Shown piece after piece: positions 17,079 through 27,437 of a stretch of 64,000 bases of DNA. The DNA comes from DASZUK01 sp963844575. Its GTDB lineage: Bacteria; Actinomycetota; Acidimicrobiia; Acidimicrobiales; RAAP-2. Position numbers and translations under genes: made by a program. The stretch covers positions 496,001-560,000 of the forward strand of contig CAWJOU010000005.1 of assembly GCA_963844575.1 (NCBI GenBank), written 5' to 3'. The notes beneath the pieces are model-generated. The model did not search any database. It saw only the letters and a list, made by a program, of their open reading frames with translations, and was not told the origin of the DNA. Numbering within the stretch: the stretch's first letter is position 1; the number at the start of each line of letters is the position of its first letter.

Positions 17079-17984
17079 TCACGCTCCTGCCCCGTCCGCG
17101 AGGGCCGGACCGTCGCGTCGCACGCCCCGTTGCCGGGCGACCTCGAAGCAGGCGACCGCGCCGGCGACGCCGACGTTGAGCGACGGCACCGCGCCGTGCT
17201 GCGGGATGGCGACGATCTCATCGCACCGCCGGCGGACGAGCGGCGCGAGGCCACGCTCCTCGCTGCCGACGACGAGGGCCACCGGACCGTCGCCGAGCGG
17301 GAAGTCGTAGAGCGACCGGTCGGCTTCCCCGGCCAGCCCGACCGACCAGACGCCGGCCTCGGCCAGCTGGCCGAGCGCGGCGGGCACACCGCCGACGAGC
17401 GAGAACGCCAGGTGCTCGATGGCCCCGGCGGCCACCTTGGCGACCGTGGGCGAGAGGTGGGCCGAGCGGTGCCGGGGCAGGACGACGCCGGTCACGCCGG
17501 CGCACTCGGCGCTGCGCAGCAGCGCGCCGAGGTTCCGCGGATCGGTGACGCCGGCGACGACGAGCAGGAACGGCGCGACACCACCGCGCCCGGGCGCACA
17601 GAGGTCGTCGAGCGACACCGGTTCGATCGGCTTGGCCCGGGCGAGCACGCCCTGGGGCGCGTCCGTACGGGCTTCGGCGTCGAGCCGGCCGCGCGAGACC
17701 GTCTCGACCCGAACCCGCCGGCGGACGGCGAGCGCCTCGATCCGGTCGAGCTGCTCCGACGGGTCCTGGCCGTCGGCCAGCCACAGTTGGCGGACCGGTC
17801 GGCGTCCGGCCGAGAGCAGCTCGAGGACGGCCTGCCGGCCCTCGATCTGGTCGCCACCGAGCTCGCCGCCGGGCCGGGCCCGTCGCACCGGCGGTCCCGG
17901 CGCGGCCGCGCCGTGCCGGCTGCGACCGCCCGGCCGGGCGTTGGACCGCCGCCCACCGGTGGGACGGCCCCGCGGCGGCGTCAC
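17079..17984 (-). CDS. rlmB: TrmH/SpoU family RNA 2'-O-methyltransferase (RlmB-like)
   Basis: 301 residues. After a basic, disordered start of about 45 residues comes the SpoU substrate-binding domain (EGRQAVLELLSAGRRPVRQL) and the knotted SAM domain. That domain shows motif 1 DPRNLGALLRSAECAG, motif 2 LVVGSEERGL, and motif 3 IPQHGAVPSLNVGVAGAV. This arrangement fits 23S rRNA Gm2251 methyltransferase RlmB. The GTG start overlaps the ispF stop by 4 bases, giving the order carD-ispD-ispF-rlmB. Confidence 0.87.
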   Translation of the reverse strand: MTPPRGRPTGGRRSNARPGGRSRHGAAAPGPPVRRARPGGELGGDQIEGRQAVLELLSAGRRPVRQLWLADGQDPSEQLDRIEALAVRRRVRVETVSRGRLDAEARTDAPQGVLARAKPIEPVSLDDLCAPGRGGVAPFLLVVAGVTDPRNLGALLRSAECAGVTGVVLPRHRSAHLSPTVAKVAAGAIEHLAFSLVGGVPAALGQLAEAGVWSVGLAGEADRSLYDFPLGDGPVALVVGSEERGLAPLVRRRCDEIVAIPQHGAVPSLNVGVAGAVACFEVARQRGVRRDGPALADGAGA

Positions 17985-18484
17985 GTCGGCGCTCCGGCGG
18001 CATCGTCGGCGAGCGCGACGTCGTCGACGAGGGCGACGGCGAGGCAGCCGATCCCTTCGGCCCGCCCGAGCGCGCCGAGCCCCTCGGCCCGGGTGGCCTT
18101 GACGGAGACCGGCGCGCCGACCGCACGACCCAGGCGCCCGGCCATCTCGTCGGTGTACGGCGCCAGCCGCGGCGCCTCGGCAACGATCGTGCAGTCGACG
18201 TTGACCGGTCGGAAGCCGGCGTCGGCCAGCCGGCGGACGACCTCGACCAGCAGGACGACGCTGTCGGCGCCGGCCCAGGCCGGGTCGTCGTCGGGGAAGT
18301 GGCGGCCGAGGTCGCCGAGACCGGCCGCGCCGAGCAGCGCGTCGGCGATGGCGTGGGCGACCGCGTCGGCGTCGCTGTGCCCGGCGAGGCCACGCGCCCC
18401 TTCGACGACGACGCCGCCGAGGACGAGCGGTCGGTGCGGGTCTCCGGCGAACGGGTGGACGTCGATACCCTGGCCGATCCGCAC
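17981..18484 (-). CDS. ispF: 2-C-methyl-D-erythritol 2,4-cyclodiphosphate synthase
   Basis: 167 residues. It cyclises CDP-methylerythritol 2-phosphate in the MEP isoprenoid pathway. The zinc ligands appear as GIDVHPF (Asp8, His10) and the conserved GHSDADAVAHAI. HFPDDD and the KATRAEGLGALGRAEGI region complete the family pattern. The GTG start lies 3 bases after the ispD stop. A polyprenyl diphosphate synthase at 27438 would use the pathway's product. Confidence 0.93.
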   Translation of the reverse strand: MRIGQGIDVHPFAGDPHRPLVLGGVVVEGARGLAGHSDADAVAHAIADALLGAAGLGDLGRHFPDDDPAWAGADSVVLLVEVVRRLADAGFRPVNVDCTIVAEAPRLAPYTDEMAGRLGRAVGAPVSVKATRAEGLGALGRAEGIGCLAVALVDDVALADDAAGAPT

Positions 18485-18486
18485 GC

Positions 18487-19233
18487 TCAGCCGGGCTCTC
18501 GGCCGGCGATGTCGCTCCCGCCCCGCCGGGCGGCTGCGTCATTCCCGCCCCGCCGGGCGGCGAGGAGGTGCTCGGCGTACGCCAGGTCCGCCGGGGTCGT
18601 CAGCTTGACGTTGACGGGATCGCCGGGCACGACCCGCACCGTAGCGCCGAGCGATTCGACGAGAGCGGCATCGTCGGTGGCCTCGCCGCCGGCGGCGTGG
18701 GCTCGCCGGAGGACGTCGGCCCGGAAGGCCTGTGGCGTCTGGACGGCGACGAGGCCCTGGCGGTCGACGGTCGACGCGACCGCCCGGCCGCGGTCGTCGA
18801 GCCGCTTCAGGGTGTCGGCGACCGGGACCGCGCAGATCGCCCCGCCGGCCGCGCCGTCGGCCAGCGCGTCGACGACGGCGGTGAACAGCGCCGGGCCGGC
18901 GAGTGGCCGGGCGGCGTCGTGGACGACGACGACGGTGGCGTCGTCGGGCACCGCGGCCAAGCCGCAACGGACCGACGCCGAGCGCGACGGGCCACCGGCG
19001 ACGACCCGATCGGCCCCGTACGCGCCAGCCTCCGCTCGGACGACGTCAGCCGCCGGGAGGACGAGGACGACGCCGTCGGCGACAGAGCGGGCCGCGTCGA
19101 CGGACCAGGCGACGACCGGTCGCCCGGCGAGCTCGGCGAACTGCTTGGGCCGGCCGAAGCGGGTCCCGGACCCGCCGGCCACGACGACGGCCCAGACCGG
19201 TTCGCGGTCGGCCCGCCCCTCGCGCACGGCCAC
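18487..19233 (-). CDS. ispD: 2-C-methyl-D-erythritol 4-phosphate cytidylyltransferase
   Basis: 248 residues. It transfers CMP from CTP to methylerythritol 4-phosphate. The nucleotide-binding start is VVAGGSGTRFGRPKQFAEL. VVVHDAARPL, TPQAFRADVLRRAH and NVKLTTPADL follow as in the family. The C-terminal 20 residues carry an ARRGGxD duplication outside the fold. The GTG start is 6 bases past the carD stop, so the two are likely one transcript. Confidence 0.93.
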   Translation of the reverse strand: MAVREGRADREPVWAVVVAGGSGTRFGRPKQFAELAGRPVVAWSVDAARSVADGVVLVLPAADVVRAEAGAYGADRVVAGGPSRSASVRCGLAAVPDDATVVVVHDAARPLAGPALFTAVVDALADGAAGGAICAVPVADTLKRLDDRGRAVASTVDRQGLVAVQTPQAFRADVLRRAHAAGGEATDDAALVESLGATVRVVPGDPVNVKLTTPADLAYAEHLLAARRGGNDAAARRGGSDIAGREPG

Positions 19234-19239
19234 CGCCGA

Positions 19240-19716
19240 CTACGGCAGGGCGTCGTTGAGGCGCTGCTCGGCGGTCTCCTCGTCGACGCCGAGGGCGAAC
19301 GTCAGCTCGGAGACGAGGATCTGGCGGGCCCGGCTGAGCATCCGCTTCTCCCCGGCCGAGAGGCCCTTGTCCTTGTCCCGGATCGACAGGTTCCGGACGA
19401 CCTCGGCGACCTGGTAGATGTCGCCGGACCGCAGCTTCTCGGAGTGGTTCTTGTACCGGCGTGACCAGTTCGTCGGCATCCGCGCCTCCTTCTTGCGAAG
19501 AACGGCGAACACCTCCTCGACCTCTTCGTCGTTGATGACTTCGCGCAGCCCGACGCCTTCGGTGTTGTCGGCCGGGACCATCAGCGTCAGGTCGCCGTAG
19601 GCCAGGCGGAGGACGAGGTACTCCCGCTTCTCGCCGAAGGCCACCTTCGTCTCCCGCTTCTCCACGACGGCCGCGCCATGGTGGGGGTAGACGACCTTGT
19701 CACCGACCTTGAACAC
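19240..19716 (-). CDS. carD: CarD family RNA polymerase-binding transcription regulator
   Basis: 158 residues. The N-terminal Tudor-like RNA polymerase interaction domain reads MFKVGDKVVYPHHGAAVVE. The helical C-terminal domain includes the wedge region MPTNWSRRYKNHSEKLRSGD, with the conserved Trp that holds the upstream edge of the transcription bubble. CarD stabilises open complexes, especially at rRNA promoters. GTG start with GAGGGAG 8 bases upstream. The linkage with ispD and ispF is conserved in actinobacteria. Confidence 0.95.
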   Translation of the reverse strand: MFKVGDKVVYPHHGAAVVEKRETKVAFGEKREYLVLRLAYGDLTLMVPADNTEGVGLREVINDEEVEEVFAVLRKKEARMPTNWSRRYKNHSEKLRSGDIYQVAEVVRNLSIRDKDKGLSAGEKRMLSRARQILVSELTFALGVDEETAEQRLNDALP

Positions 19717-19880
19717 AGAGAGCTCCCTCGCTTGCCCCTGATGGGGATGGACGCCCGCGGGCGCACCGCGCCGTCGGACGTGCTTCAGCCAACCCCGTGA
19801 TGCCGGTGCTGACCGGCTGGATGATGGCCCTCCATTCTACCTGACCCGGTGGCGGTCCCGGCCGGGCGGCTTCTACCAGC

Positions 19881-21074
19881 TCACTCGTACCGCTCGAGGA
19901 TGCTCGCCTCGATGATCCGGGCCAACCCGTCCTGGACGGACCGGGCCTTGGCGATGCCGACCCCGCCGACCTGTTCGAGCTCGGCCAGGGAGGCCTGCAT
20001 GATCAGTGGCAGCGTCCCGAAACGGTCGACGATACGGTCGACGATGGCGTTCGACAGCCGCGGCAGACGGTGCAACAGCCGGTAGCCGCGGGCCTCGACG
20101 CCGAGATCGAGCACCGACGGCGACGCGCCGAGACCGAGCGTCGACGCGATCGAACCCGGGTCGGCCAGCTCGTCGGTGTGGAGCGCGCGGAGTGCGGCGA
20201 CGGCCTCGTCGGCCCGCCGCTGCCGTTCGTCCCGCGAGCCGTCCGTACCGGGCGCGGCCCGGCCGTCCAGGTGTGGGCCGTTCACGGCCGGAGCACCGTC
20301 GGACGGCGCCTTCAACGGTCCGCCGCCAGGCGGCCGGGTCCCGGGCGGCAGGACCACGTAGTCGAGGACGACGAGGCGGAGATCGTCGCCGACGCCGGCC
20401 TCGAGCTCCTCGATCTGCAACCGGATGAGCCGGCCGTCCTCGCCCAGCTCGACCAGGTACCCCTCGATCTCCTCGGCGAAGCGGAGCACCATCTCCCCCG
20501 GGCGGAGCACCGCGACGACGTCACGGACGGCGACGGTGTCCTCGACCTCCAGCGTCGACAGCATGGCCAGCGCGACGTCGAAACGGCCTTTGAAGCGCTG
20601 GGCCGCCGACACCGCCTGCGATGCCCGGTCGACGAGCCGTCCGGTCCGCTGGAGGGTGTGCTTTCGGGGGCCGCGGTAGACCGCGACGCTGGCCATCGAT
20701 TCGGAGACGGTGATGACCGGCACCTCGATCGACCGGGCGACCCGCTCGGCCGTCCGGTGCCGCGTCCCGGTCTCCGTCGTCGGGATCGACGCCTTCGGCA
20801 CCAGGTGGACGTTGGCCCGGGCGATACGCGAGGCGTCGGGGGTGAGGATGATCGCGCCGTCCATCTTGGCCAGCTCCGACAGCCGCTGCGGACTGAACTC
20901 GGCGTCGAGCAGGAAGCCGCCGGTGCAGATCGACAGCACCGCCGCGTCGTCGCCGACGACGACGAGCGCGCCCCGCTTGGCCTGCAGGATCCGGTCCAAC
21001 CCGGCCCGCAGCGGCCGGCCCGGCGCCACCAGAGCCAGCGCGGCGTTCAGGGACTCGCTGCCGCGGTCGACCAC
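19881..21074 (-). CDS. disA: DisA, DNA-integrity-scanning diadenylate cyclase
   Basis: 397 residues. The N-terminal DAC domain carries DGA at 72-74 and the GTRHRTAER loop at 103-111, both needed to condense two ATP into cyclic di-AMP. The helical spine and a C-terminal helix-hairpin-helix DNA-binding domain (LEQVGGVGIAKARSVQDGL) follow. A Pro/Gly-rich insert near 250-285 is longer than in model proteins. The GTG start lies inside the end of radA (28-base overlap), so the two are coupled, as is common. Cyclic di-AMP output could link DNA damage to potassium or osmotic control. Confidence 0.93.
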   Translation of the reverse strand: MVDRGSESLNAALALVAPGRPLRAGLDRILQAKRGALVVVGDDAAVLSICTGGFLLDAEFSPQRLSELAKMDGAIILTPDASRIARANVHLVPKASIPTTETGTRHRTAERVARSIEVPVITVSESMASVAVYRGPRKHTLQRTGRLVDRASQAVSAAQRFKGRFDVALAMLSTLEVEDTVAVRDVVAVLRPGEMVLRFAEEIEGYLVELGEDGRLIRLQIEELEAGVGDDLRLVVLDYVVLPPGTRPPGGGPLKAPSDGAPAVNGPHLDGRAAPGTDGSRDERQRRADEAVAALRALHTDELADPGSIASTLGLGASPSVLDLGVEARGYRLLHRLPRLSNAIVDRIVDRFGTLPLIMQASLAELEQVGGVGIAKARSVQDGLARIIEASILERYE

Positions 21075-22576
21075 GGAGGAATCGTACCCGCCGGCACCAC
21101 CGCCAGCCCCGGGTCGCGGTCCGGTTCCGGCGTCGACGCCTCTGTTCGGCGCCCCGCCGACCGGTCGACGCGGTCTTGGCCAGCCCGGTCCTGACCGGCC
21201 AGGCGCCGGGCGGCCACCACGGCCTCGGCCACCGTCCGGACCCGGACGACCGCTGGGCCGCCCGCCACCTCCGGCGTCGACGACGGGACCAGCGCCCGGG
21301 TGAAGCCCAGACGCCCCGCCTCGGCCAGCCGGCGCTCCGCCCCGGTCACCTGCCGCACCTCGCCGGCCAGGCCGATCTCCCCGAACGAGACGAGATCCTT
21401 CGGCAGCGGGACCCCGGCGGCCGCTGACGCCACCGCGAGGGCCAGCGGCAGGTCCGTGGCCGGCTCCGTGGACCGGACGCCGCCGGCGACCGAGGCGAAG
21501 AGCTCCAGCCCCGCCAGCTCGACGCCGACCCGGGCCTCCAGCACCGCCACGACGGTGGCCAACCGACGGCCGTCCACCCCGAGCGCGGTCCGGCGGGCGC
21601 CGCCAGGCGTGCCGACGCAGGCCAGCGCCTGGACCTCGACCAGCAGCGGCCGGCGGCCCTGGAGAATCGCGGTTATCGCGCTCCCCGGCACGTCCGGCCG
21701 CCGGTCGCCGAGCAGCAGCGGACCGGGGTCCGCGACATCACGCAGGCCGGCATCGCCCATCTCGAACAGCCCCACCTCACCGGTCGGGCCGAAACGGTGC
21801 TTGACCGCCCGCAGCAGGCGCAGGGCATGGTGGCGGTCACCCTCGAACGAGACGACGGTGTCGACGAGGTGCTCGAGCGCCCTCGGGCCGGCGACCGCCC
21901 CCTCCTTGGTGACGTGCCCGACGAGCACGACGGCCGGACCGCCGTCCCCCGTCGGTGTGGCGTCCTTGGCCAACCGGACGAGCCGGTCCGTGCACGACCG
22001 GACCTGGGTGAGCGAGCCCGCCGACCCGGTGACCCGCGGGTCGGCCACCGTCTGGATCGAGTCGACGACGACGAGGTCCGGCCCGAGCGTACGGATGGCG
22101 TCTTCCGCCACGTCCAGGTCGGCCGTCGCCGACACCAGCAGCCCGGGTGGCAGCGGACCGAGTCGCTCCGCTCGGGCCCGGACCTGGGCGGCCGCCTCCT
22201 CCGCGGAGACGAGCAGCGCCGTGCCGCCCCGGCCGGCGACCGACGACAGCACCTGGAGCAGCAGCGTCGACTTCCCGACGCCCGGCTCCCCGTAGACGAG
22301 CGTGACCGACCCCGGCAGCAGACCGCCGGCGAGGACGCGATCGACTTCGCCGATCCCGGTCGGGCGCGGGCGACCGCCGTCGACGTCCACCGAGCCGAGC
22401 GGCACCGGGCGGTCACCGACCGCCGCCGCCGACCGCCGGCCGGGGCGGGAAGGGTCGGCGCGGGTCAGCTCCTCGACCAAGCTGTTCCACGCGCCGCACT
22501 CGGGGCACCGCCCGACCCAGCGCGGCGCCACGGCGTCGCAGTCGGTGCAGCGATGGGCGGCGGTCGGACGGGCCAT
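21047..22576 (-). CDS. radA: RadA DNA repair ATPase
   Basis: 509 residues. A zinc finger with Cys10, 13, 24 and 27, a RecA-like ATPase with Walker A GEPGVGKST at 96-104, the RadA-specific KxRFG motif (KHRFG in place of the common KNRFG), and a C-terminal Lon-like domain ending near LGFTRALVPSS are all visible. RadA promotes branch migration in recombination intermediates. The last 45 residues are a low-complexity tail that overlaps disA. Confidence 0.93.
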   Translation of the reverse strand: MARPTAAHRCTDCDAVAPRWVGRCPECGAWNSLVEELTRADPSRPGRRSAAAVGDRPVPLGSVDVDGGRPRPTGIGEVDRVLAGGLLPGSVTLVYGEPGVGKSTLLLQVLSSVAGRGGTALLVSAEEAAAQVRARAERLGPLPPGLLVSATADLDVAEDAIRTLGPDLVVVDSIQTVADPRVTGSAGSLTQVRSCTDRLVRLAKDATPTGDGGPAVVLVGHVTKEGAVAGPRALEHLVDTVVSFEGDRHHALRLLRAVKHRFGPTGEVGLFEMGDAGLRDVADPGPLLLGDRRPDVPGSAITAILQGRRPLLVEVQALACVGTPGGARRTALGVDGRRLATVVAVLEARVGVELAGLELFASVAGGVRSTEPATDLPLALAVASAAAGVPLPKDLVSFGEIGLAGEVRQVTGAERRLAEAGRLGFTRALVPSSTPEVAGGPAVVRVRTVAEAVVAARRLAGQDRAGQDRVDRSAGRRTEASTPEPDRDPGLAVVPAGTIPPWSTAAASP

Positions 22577-22622
22577 GCCGGCACCGTACGAGCCGGGTGT
22601 GTCACCCGGGTTCGTCTGCGAG

Positions 22623-23155
22623 TTACTGGATGGCCAGGACGTCGATTGGGCCTGGGTACTCCTCAGTATGGGTGTGGGCGTAGCGGACGAAGACGACCGG
22701 CTCGGTGCCTGGAACGTTGATGATCCGCTCGTCGGGCCGGCTTCCGTCCGGCACGAGGTCTGGGTGTGGCCAGCTCCACAGGAGTGGGCTCACCGTCGCG
22801 AGGTCGAGGAGCAGATCGACCACAAGCCGCCAAGCCCGGTCGTCGGGGCGCTCGCGATTCATCCACTCCCGGAATGGCTCGATGCCGCGGAGCGACGCTG
22901 TTGCTACGCCGAACGCTGACGTCTCAGCTCGGACGACCCCGTGTCATGAAACAGGGCGGCCAGGGCGGCCGTCTCCTCAAAAGTGGCGTCGAGCCACCGC
23001 TCGACGGCCTCGTGGTCACCGGCCCCCCAGGCCTCGTGGAGCGATCGGCTGTTCAGGTCGACTCGGGGATAGGTCGTGAAAGTCGCGACACCTGCGGCAA
23101 TGGCCGCCAGCAGCTCGACTCGGGCCTGTTCCCGTCGTGGGTCGACGATCGTCAC
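22623..23155 (-). pseudogene. Unknown protein gene split by a one-base frameshift
   Basis: Two short frames lie end to end: 22904-23155 (83 aa) and 22623-22862 (79 aa from its first ATG). The second frame stays open upstream of its ATG and joins the first at a run of four C (22937-22940, plus strand). Adding one base there gives a 177-residue protein running FHDTG-VVRAETSAFGVATASL-RGIEPFREW. The second frame has no good start codon, which supports a broken single gene or a base-call error. I do not recognise the family. It follows the HTH regulator by 44 bases on the same strand, so the two may form a toxin-antitoxin-like or defence pair. Confidence 0.55.
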
Positions 23156-23199
23156 CGATGGCTACCGTAGTTCCCCGTATCCCAATGCCAGACGCAAGG

Positions 23200-23838
23200 C
23201 TACGGGCTCACGTGGGACAGGAGTCGATCCGCCGCTTCGATCCGGTCTTCACCGCCAAGGTCGTACAGGTCCCACACCTGCTGAACCGGGTGGGCGAGGG
23301 GAAGGTCACGTCGGGTCTCCCACGGCTCGACCAGGGCGGAGTCGGTGGGCAACCGAACGATGACCGAAGCCTCCCCCCGAGCCATAGCGGGCACGAGTGA
23401 TTCAGGGGTGAAGGGACGGTCGACGTAGACGACCGTTAGGACCGGAGACCGCCACGGCGCGACGAGGTCGGGGGCCAGGTCAGCACTGACAGTGACCCGC
23501 ACCGCTGCTCGGCGGGCTTCGTACACCAGCTGGTGGACCTGTTCGTACGGCGTGTCGAGCCCGTAGTAGGGGGTGTCGGACTCGGTGTCCTGACGATGAT
23601 GACGGACGTACAGGTCGACTAGACGACGGCGCTGCGTGGGGTCGTCGAGTTGGTTCACGTTGACACCGGCCTTGGTCAGGAGGCGGATGATCTGGGAGAT
23701 CCGAGGCTGACTCACGCCGAGCTCCCTGGCCAAGGCGCCCTGGTTCACCGGCTCCGCCACCGTCGCCAGACGCCGCACCAGCGCCGAGGTGGCGGATCCC
23801 CACCTGCGGGCCTGGGTGGCACTCGGCACCATGTTCAC
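23200..23838 (-). CDS. Helix-turn-helix regulator, possibly AbiEi-like antitoxin
   Basis: 212 residues. A winged-HTH is visible at about 30-60 (VNQGALARELGVSQPRISQI). The remaining part ends with PLAHPVQQVWDLYDLGGEDR and EAADRLL, a pattern I associate with AbiEi-type and related regulator-antitoxins, though this is recall and not proof. The start GTG at 23838 coincides with the predicted transcription start of a strong promoter, so the message is probably leaderless; an ATG at 23832 is an alternative. A perfect palindrome overlaps that promoter, consistent with self-repression. Confidence 0.7.
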   Translation of the reverse strand: MNMVPSATQARRWGSATSALVRRLATVAEPVNQGALARELGVSQPRISQIIRLLTKAGVNVNQLDDPTQRRRLVDLYVRHHRQDTESDTPYYGLDTPYEQVHQLVYEARRAAVRVTVSADLAPDLVAPWRSPVLTVVYVDRPFTPESLVPAMARGEASVIVRLPTDSALVEPWETRRDLPLAHPVQQVWDLYDLGGEDRIEAADRLLSHVSP

Positions 23839-23844
23839 AGAGGA

Positions 23845-23873
23845 AGTATAAGTGTTCTCCCTCCCCGGGTCAA
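23845..23873 (-). promoter_or_regulatory. Strong sigma70-like promoter, leaderless, of the HTH gene
   Basis: On the minus strand TTGACC (23868-23873) and TATACT (23845-23850) are separated by exactly 17 bases. The start point would be near 23838, the GTG codon itself. No Shine-Dalgarno sequence exists between the -10 and the start, so leaderless translation is expected. Confidence 0.75.
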
Positions 23874-23885
23874 GAACACTTATAC
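23846..23885. promoter_or_regulatory. 13-bp perfect inverted repeat operator over the HTH-gene promoter
   Basis: GTATAAGTGTTCT (23846-23858) and its exact complement (23873-23885) flank a 14-base spacer. One arm covers the -10 and the other abuts the -35, so a bound dimer would block RNA polymerase. Centre-to-centre spacing is 27 bases, between two and three helical turns. Confidence 0.8.
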
Positions 23886-23962
23886 CCCTGTGGGCCTATG
23901 GGGACGGAGGCAGGTCGGCGCCGGGCCATGCCTCGGCGACCGCCACCGGCGGTACCCCGTCA

Positions 23963-23979
23963 TATACTGTGGTCCACAG
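23963..23979 (+). promoter_or_regulatory. TATACT -10 overlapped by a palindrome, upstream of vapB-like gene
   Basis: TATACT (23963-23968) overlaps the palindrome CTGTGG-T-CCACAG (23967-23979), 17 bases before the antitoxin ATG; AGGAGA follows as ribosome site. This is the usual placement of a toxin-antitoxin autorepression site. No clear -35 is seen. Confidence 0.6.
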
Positions 23980-23995
23980 GATCTAGGAGACGGCA

Positions 23996-24241
23996 ATGGC
24001 CAAGCGAAACGTGACGGTGCAGCTGGACGAGACGGTGATCCACCGGGCCAAGGTATTGGCCGCCAAGCAGAGCACCTCGGTCAGCGGCCTGGTGACCCGA
24101 GCACTGGTCGACCTGGTGGAAGAGGACGACCGCTACGAGGAGGCACGCCGGCACGCGCTCGCCATGATGCGCGACGCCGGCAACCACGGAGGGGGCCACT
24201 GGACGCGTACAGAGCTCCACGAACGGCCGCCCGAGCCGTGA
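23996..24241 (+). CDS. vapB: VapB-type ribbon-helix-helix antitoxin
   Basis: 81 residues. The start MAKRNVTVQLDETVIHRAKVL is a ribbon-helix-helix DNA-binding arm, followed by a helix and an acidic toxin-binding tail. It should bind the palindrome at 23967-23979 and neutralise the adjacent PIN toxin. AGGAGA lies 6 bases before the ATG. The stop overlaps the toxin GTG by 4 bases. Confidence 0.82.
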   Translation: MAKRNVTVQLDETVIHRAKVLAAKQSTSVSGLVTRALVDLVEEDDRYEEARRHALAMMRDAGNHGGGHWTRTELHERPPEP

Positions 24242-24678
24242 CCCTGGCCGCCGCGGCAGGGCGGACGTTCGTGGACACCAACATCCTGTTGTACGCCTAC
24301 GACGTCGCGGACGAACACCGACATCCGGTCGCGTCGGAACGGTTGGGACAGCTGTGGGCTCACGGGACCGGGGTGATCAGTACCCAGGTGCTGCAGGAGT
24401 TCTACGTGGTAGCCACCCGGAAGCTCGCACAGCCACTGCCGCGGGCCGCGGCCCGGGAGGTAATCGCCGACTATTCGACCTGGCCGGTGGTGCCGGTGGA
24501 CCCGACGCTAGTGCTGTCGGCGTCGATGCTCGAGGAGCGGGAGACCTTGTCGTTCTGGGACGCCCTCATCGTGGGCGCGGCCCAACGAGCCGGTGCGGTC
24601 CGGGTGCTGTCGGAAGACATGCAACACGGCCGCGCCATCGGCACCGTGACCATCGAGAACCCGTTCGCCCATCCATAG
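24238..24678 (+). CDS. vapC: VapC-type PIN-domain toxin ribonuclease
   Basis: 146 residues with the PIN acidic set: Asp13 in FVDTNILLYAYD, Glu54 in STQVLQEFY, Asp108 in SFWDALIVGAA and Asp127 in VLSEDM. VapC toxins cleave tRNA or rRNA when freed from the antitoxin. The GTG start overlaps the antitoxin stop. All catalytic residues are intact, so the pair should be functional. Confidence 0.86.
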   Translation: MTLAAAAGRTFVDTNILLYAYDVADEHRHPVASERLGQLWAHGTGVISTQVLQEFYVVATRKLAQPLPRAAAREVIADYSTWPVVPVDPTLVLSASMLEERETLSFWDALIVGAAQRAGAVRVLSEDMQHGRAIGTVTIENPFAHP

Positions 24679-24748
24679 CCCCCGAAGGGGTGCGGGCGCC
24701 GCCGACGGGCGCACCCGCCGCCGACCCGTCGGGCTCGGTCGGGGCCGC

Positions 24749-27265
<2,517 letters not shown>

Positions 27266-27437
27266 GTGACCGCCTCCGTAGTGGCTCGTTCCTGAGAAGC
27301 CAGTGTACAGGGACGACCTCTGACCCTCGCCGCGCCCGGACGGATCGGCCCCACCCAGGGTCGATGGGCCGGCGGCCCGGGCCGCGACGGCTCCGTCGGC
27401 TGTTCCTCCCGTCGACCGTCGCCTATCGTTCGGGCGA

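Noticed and set aside
24688..24716. GGGTGCG/CGCACCC stem between vapC and clpC as a terminator
   Set aside because: Seven pairs around a 15-base loop in very GC-rich DNA is close to what chance would give, with no U-tract.
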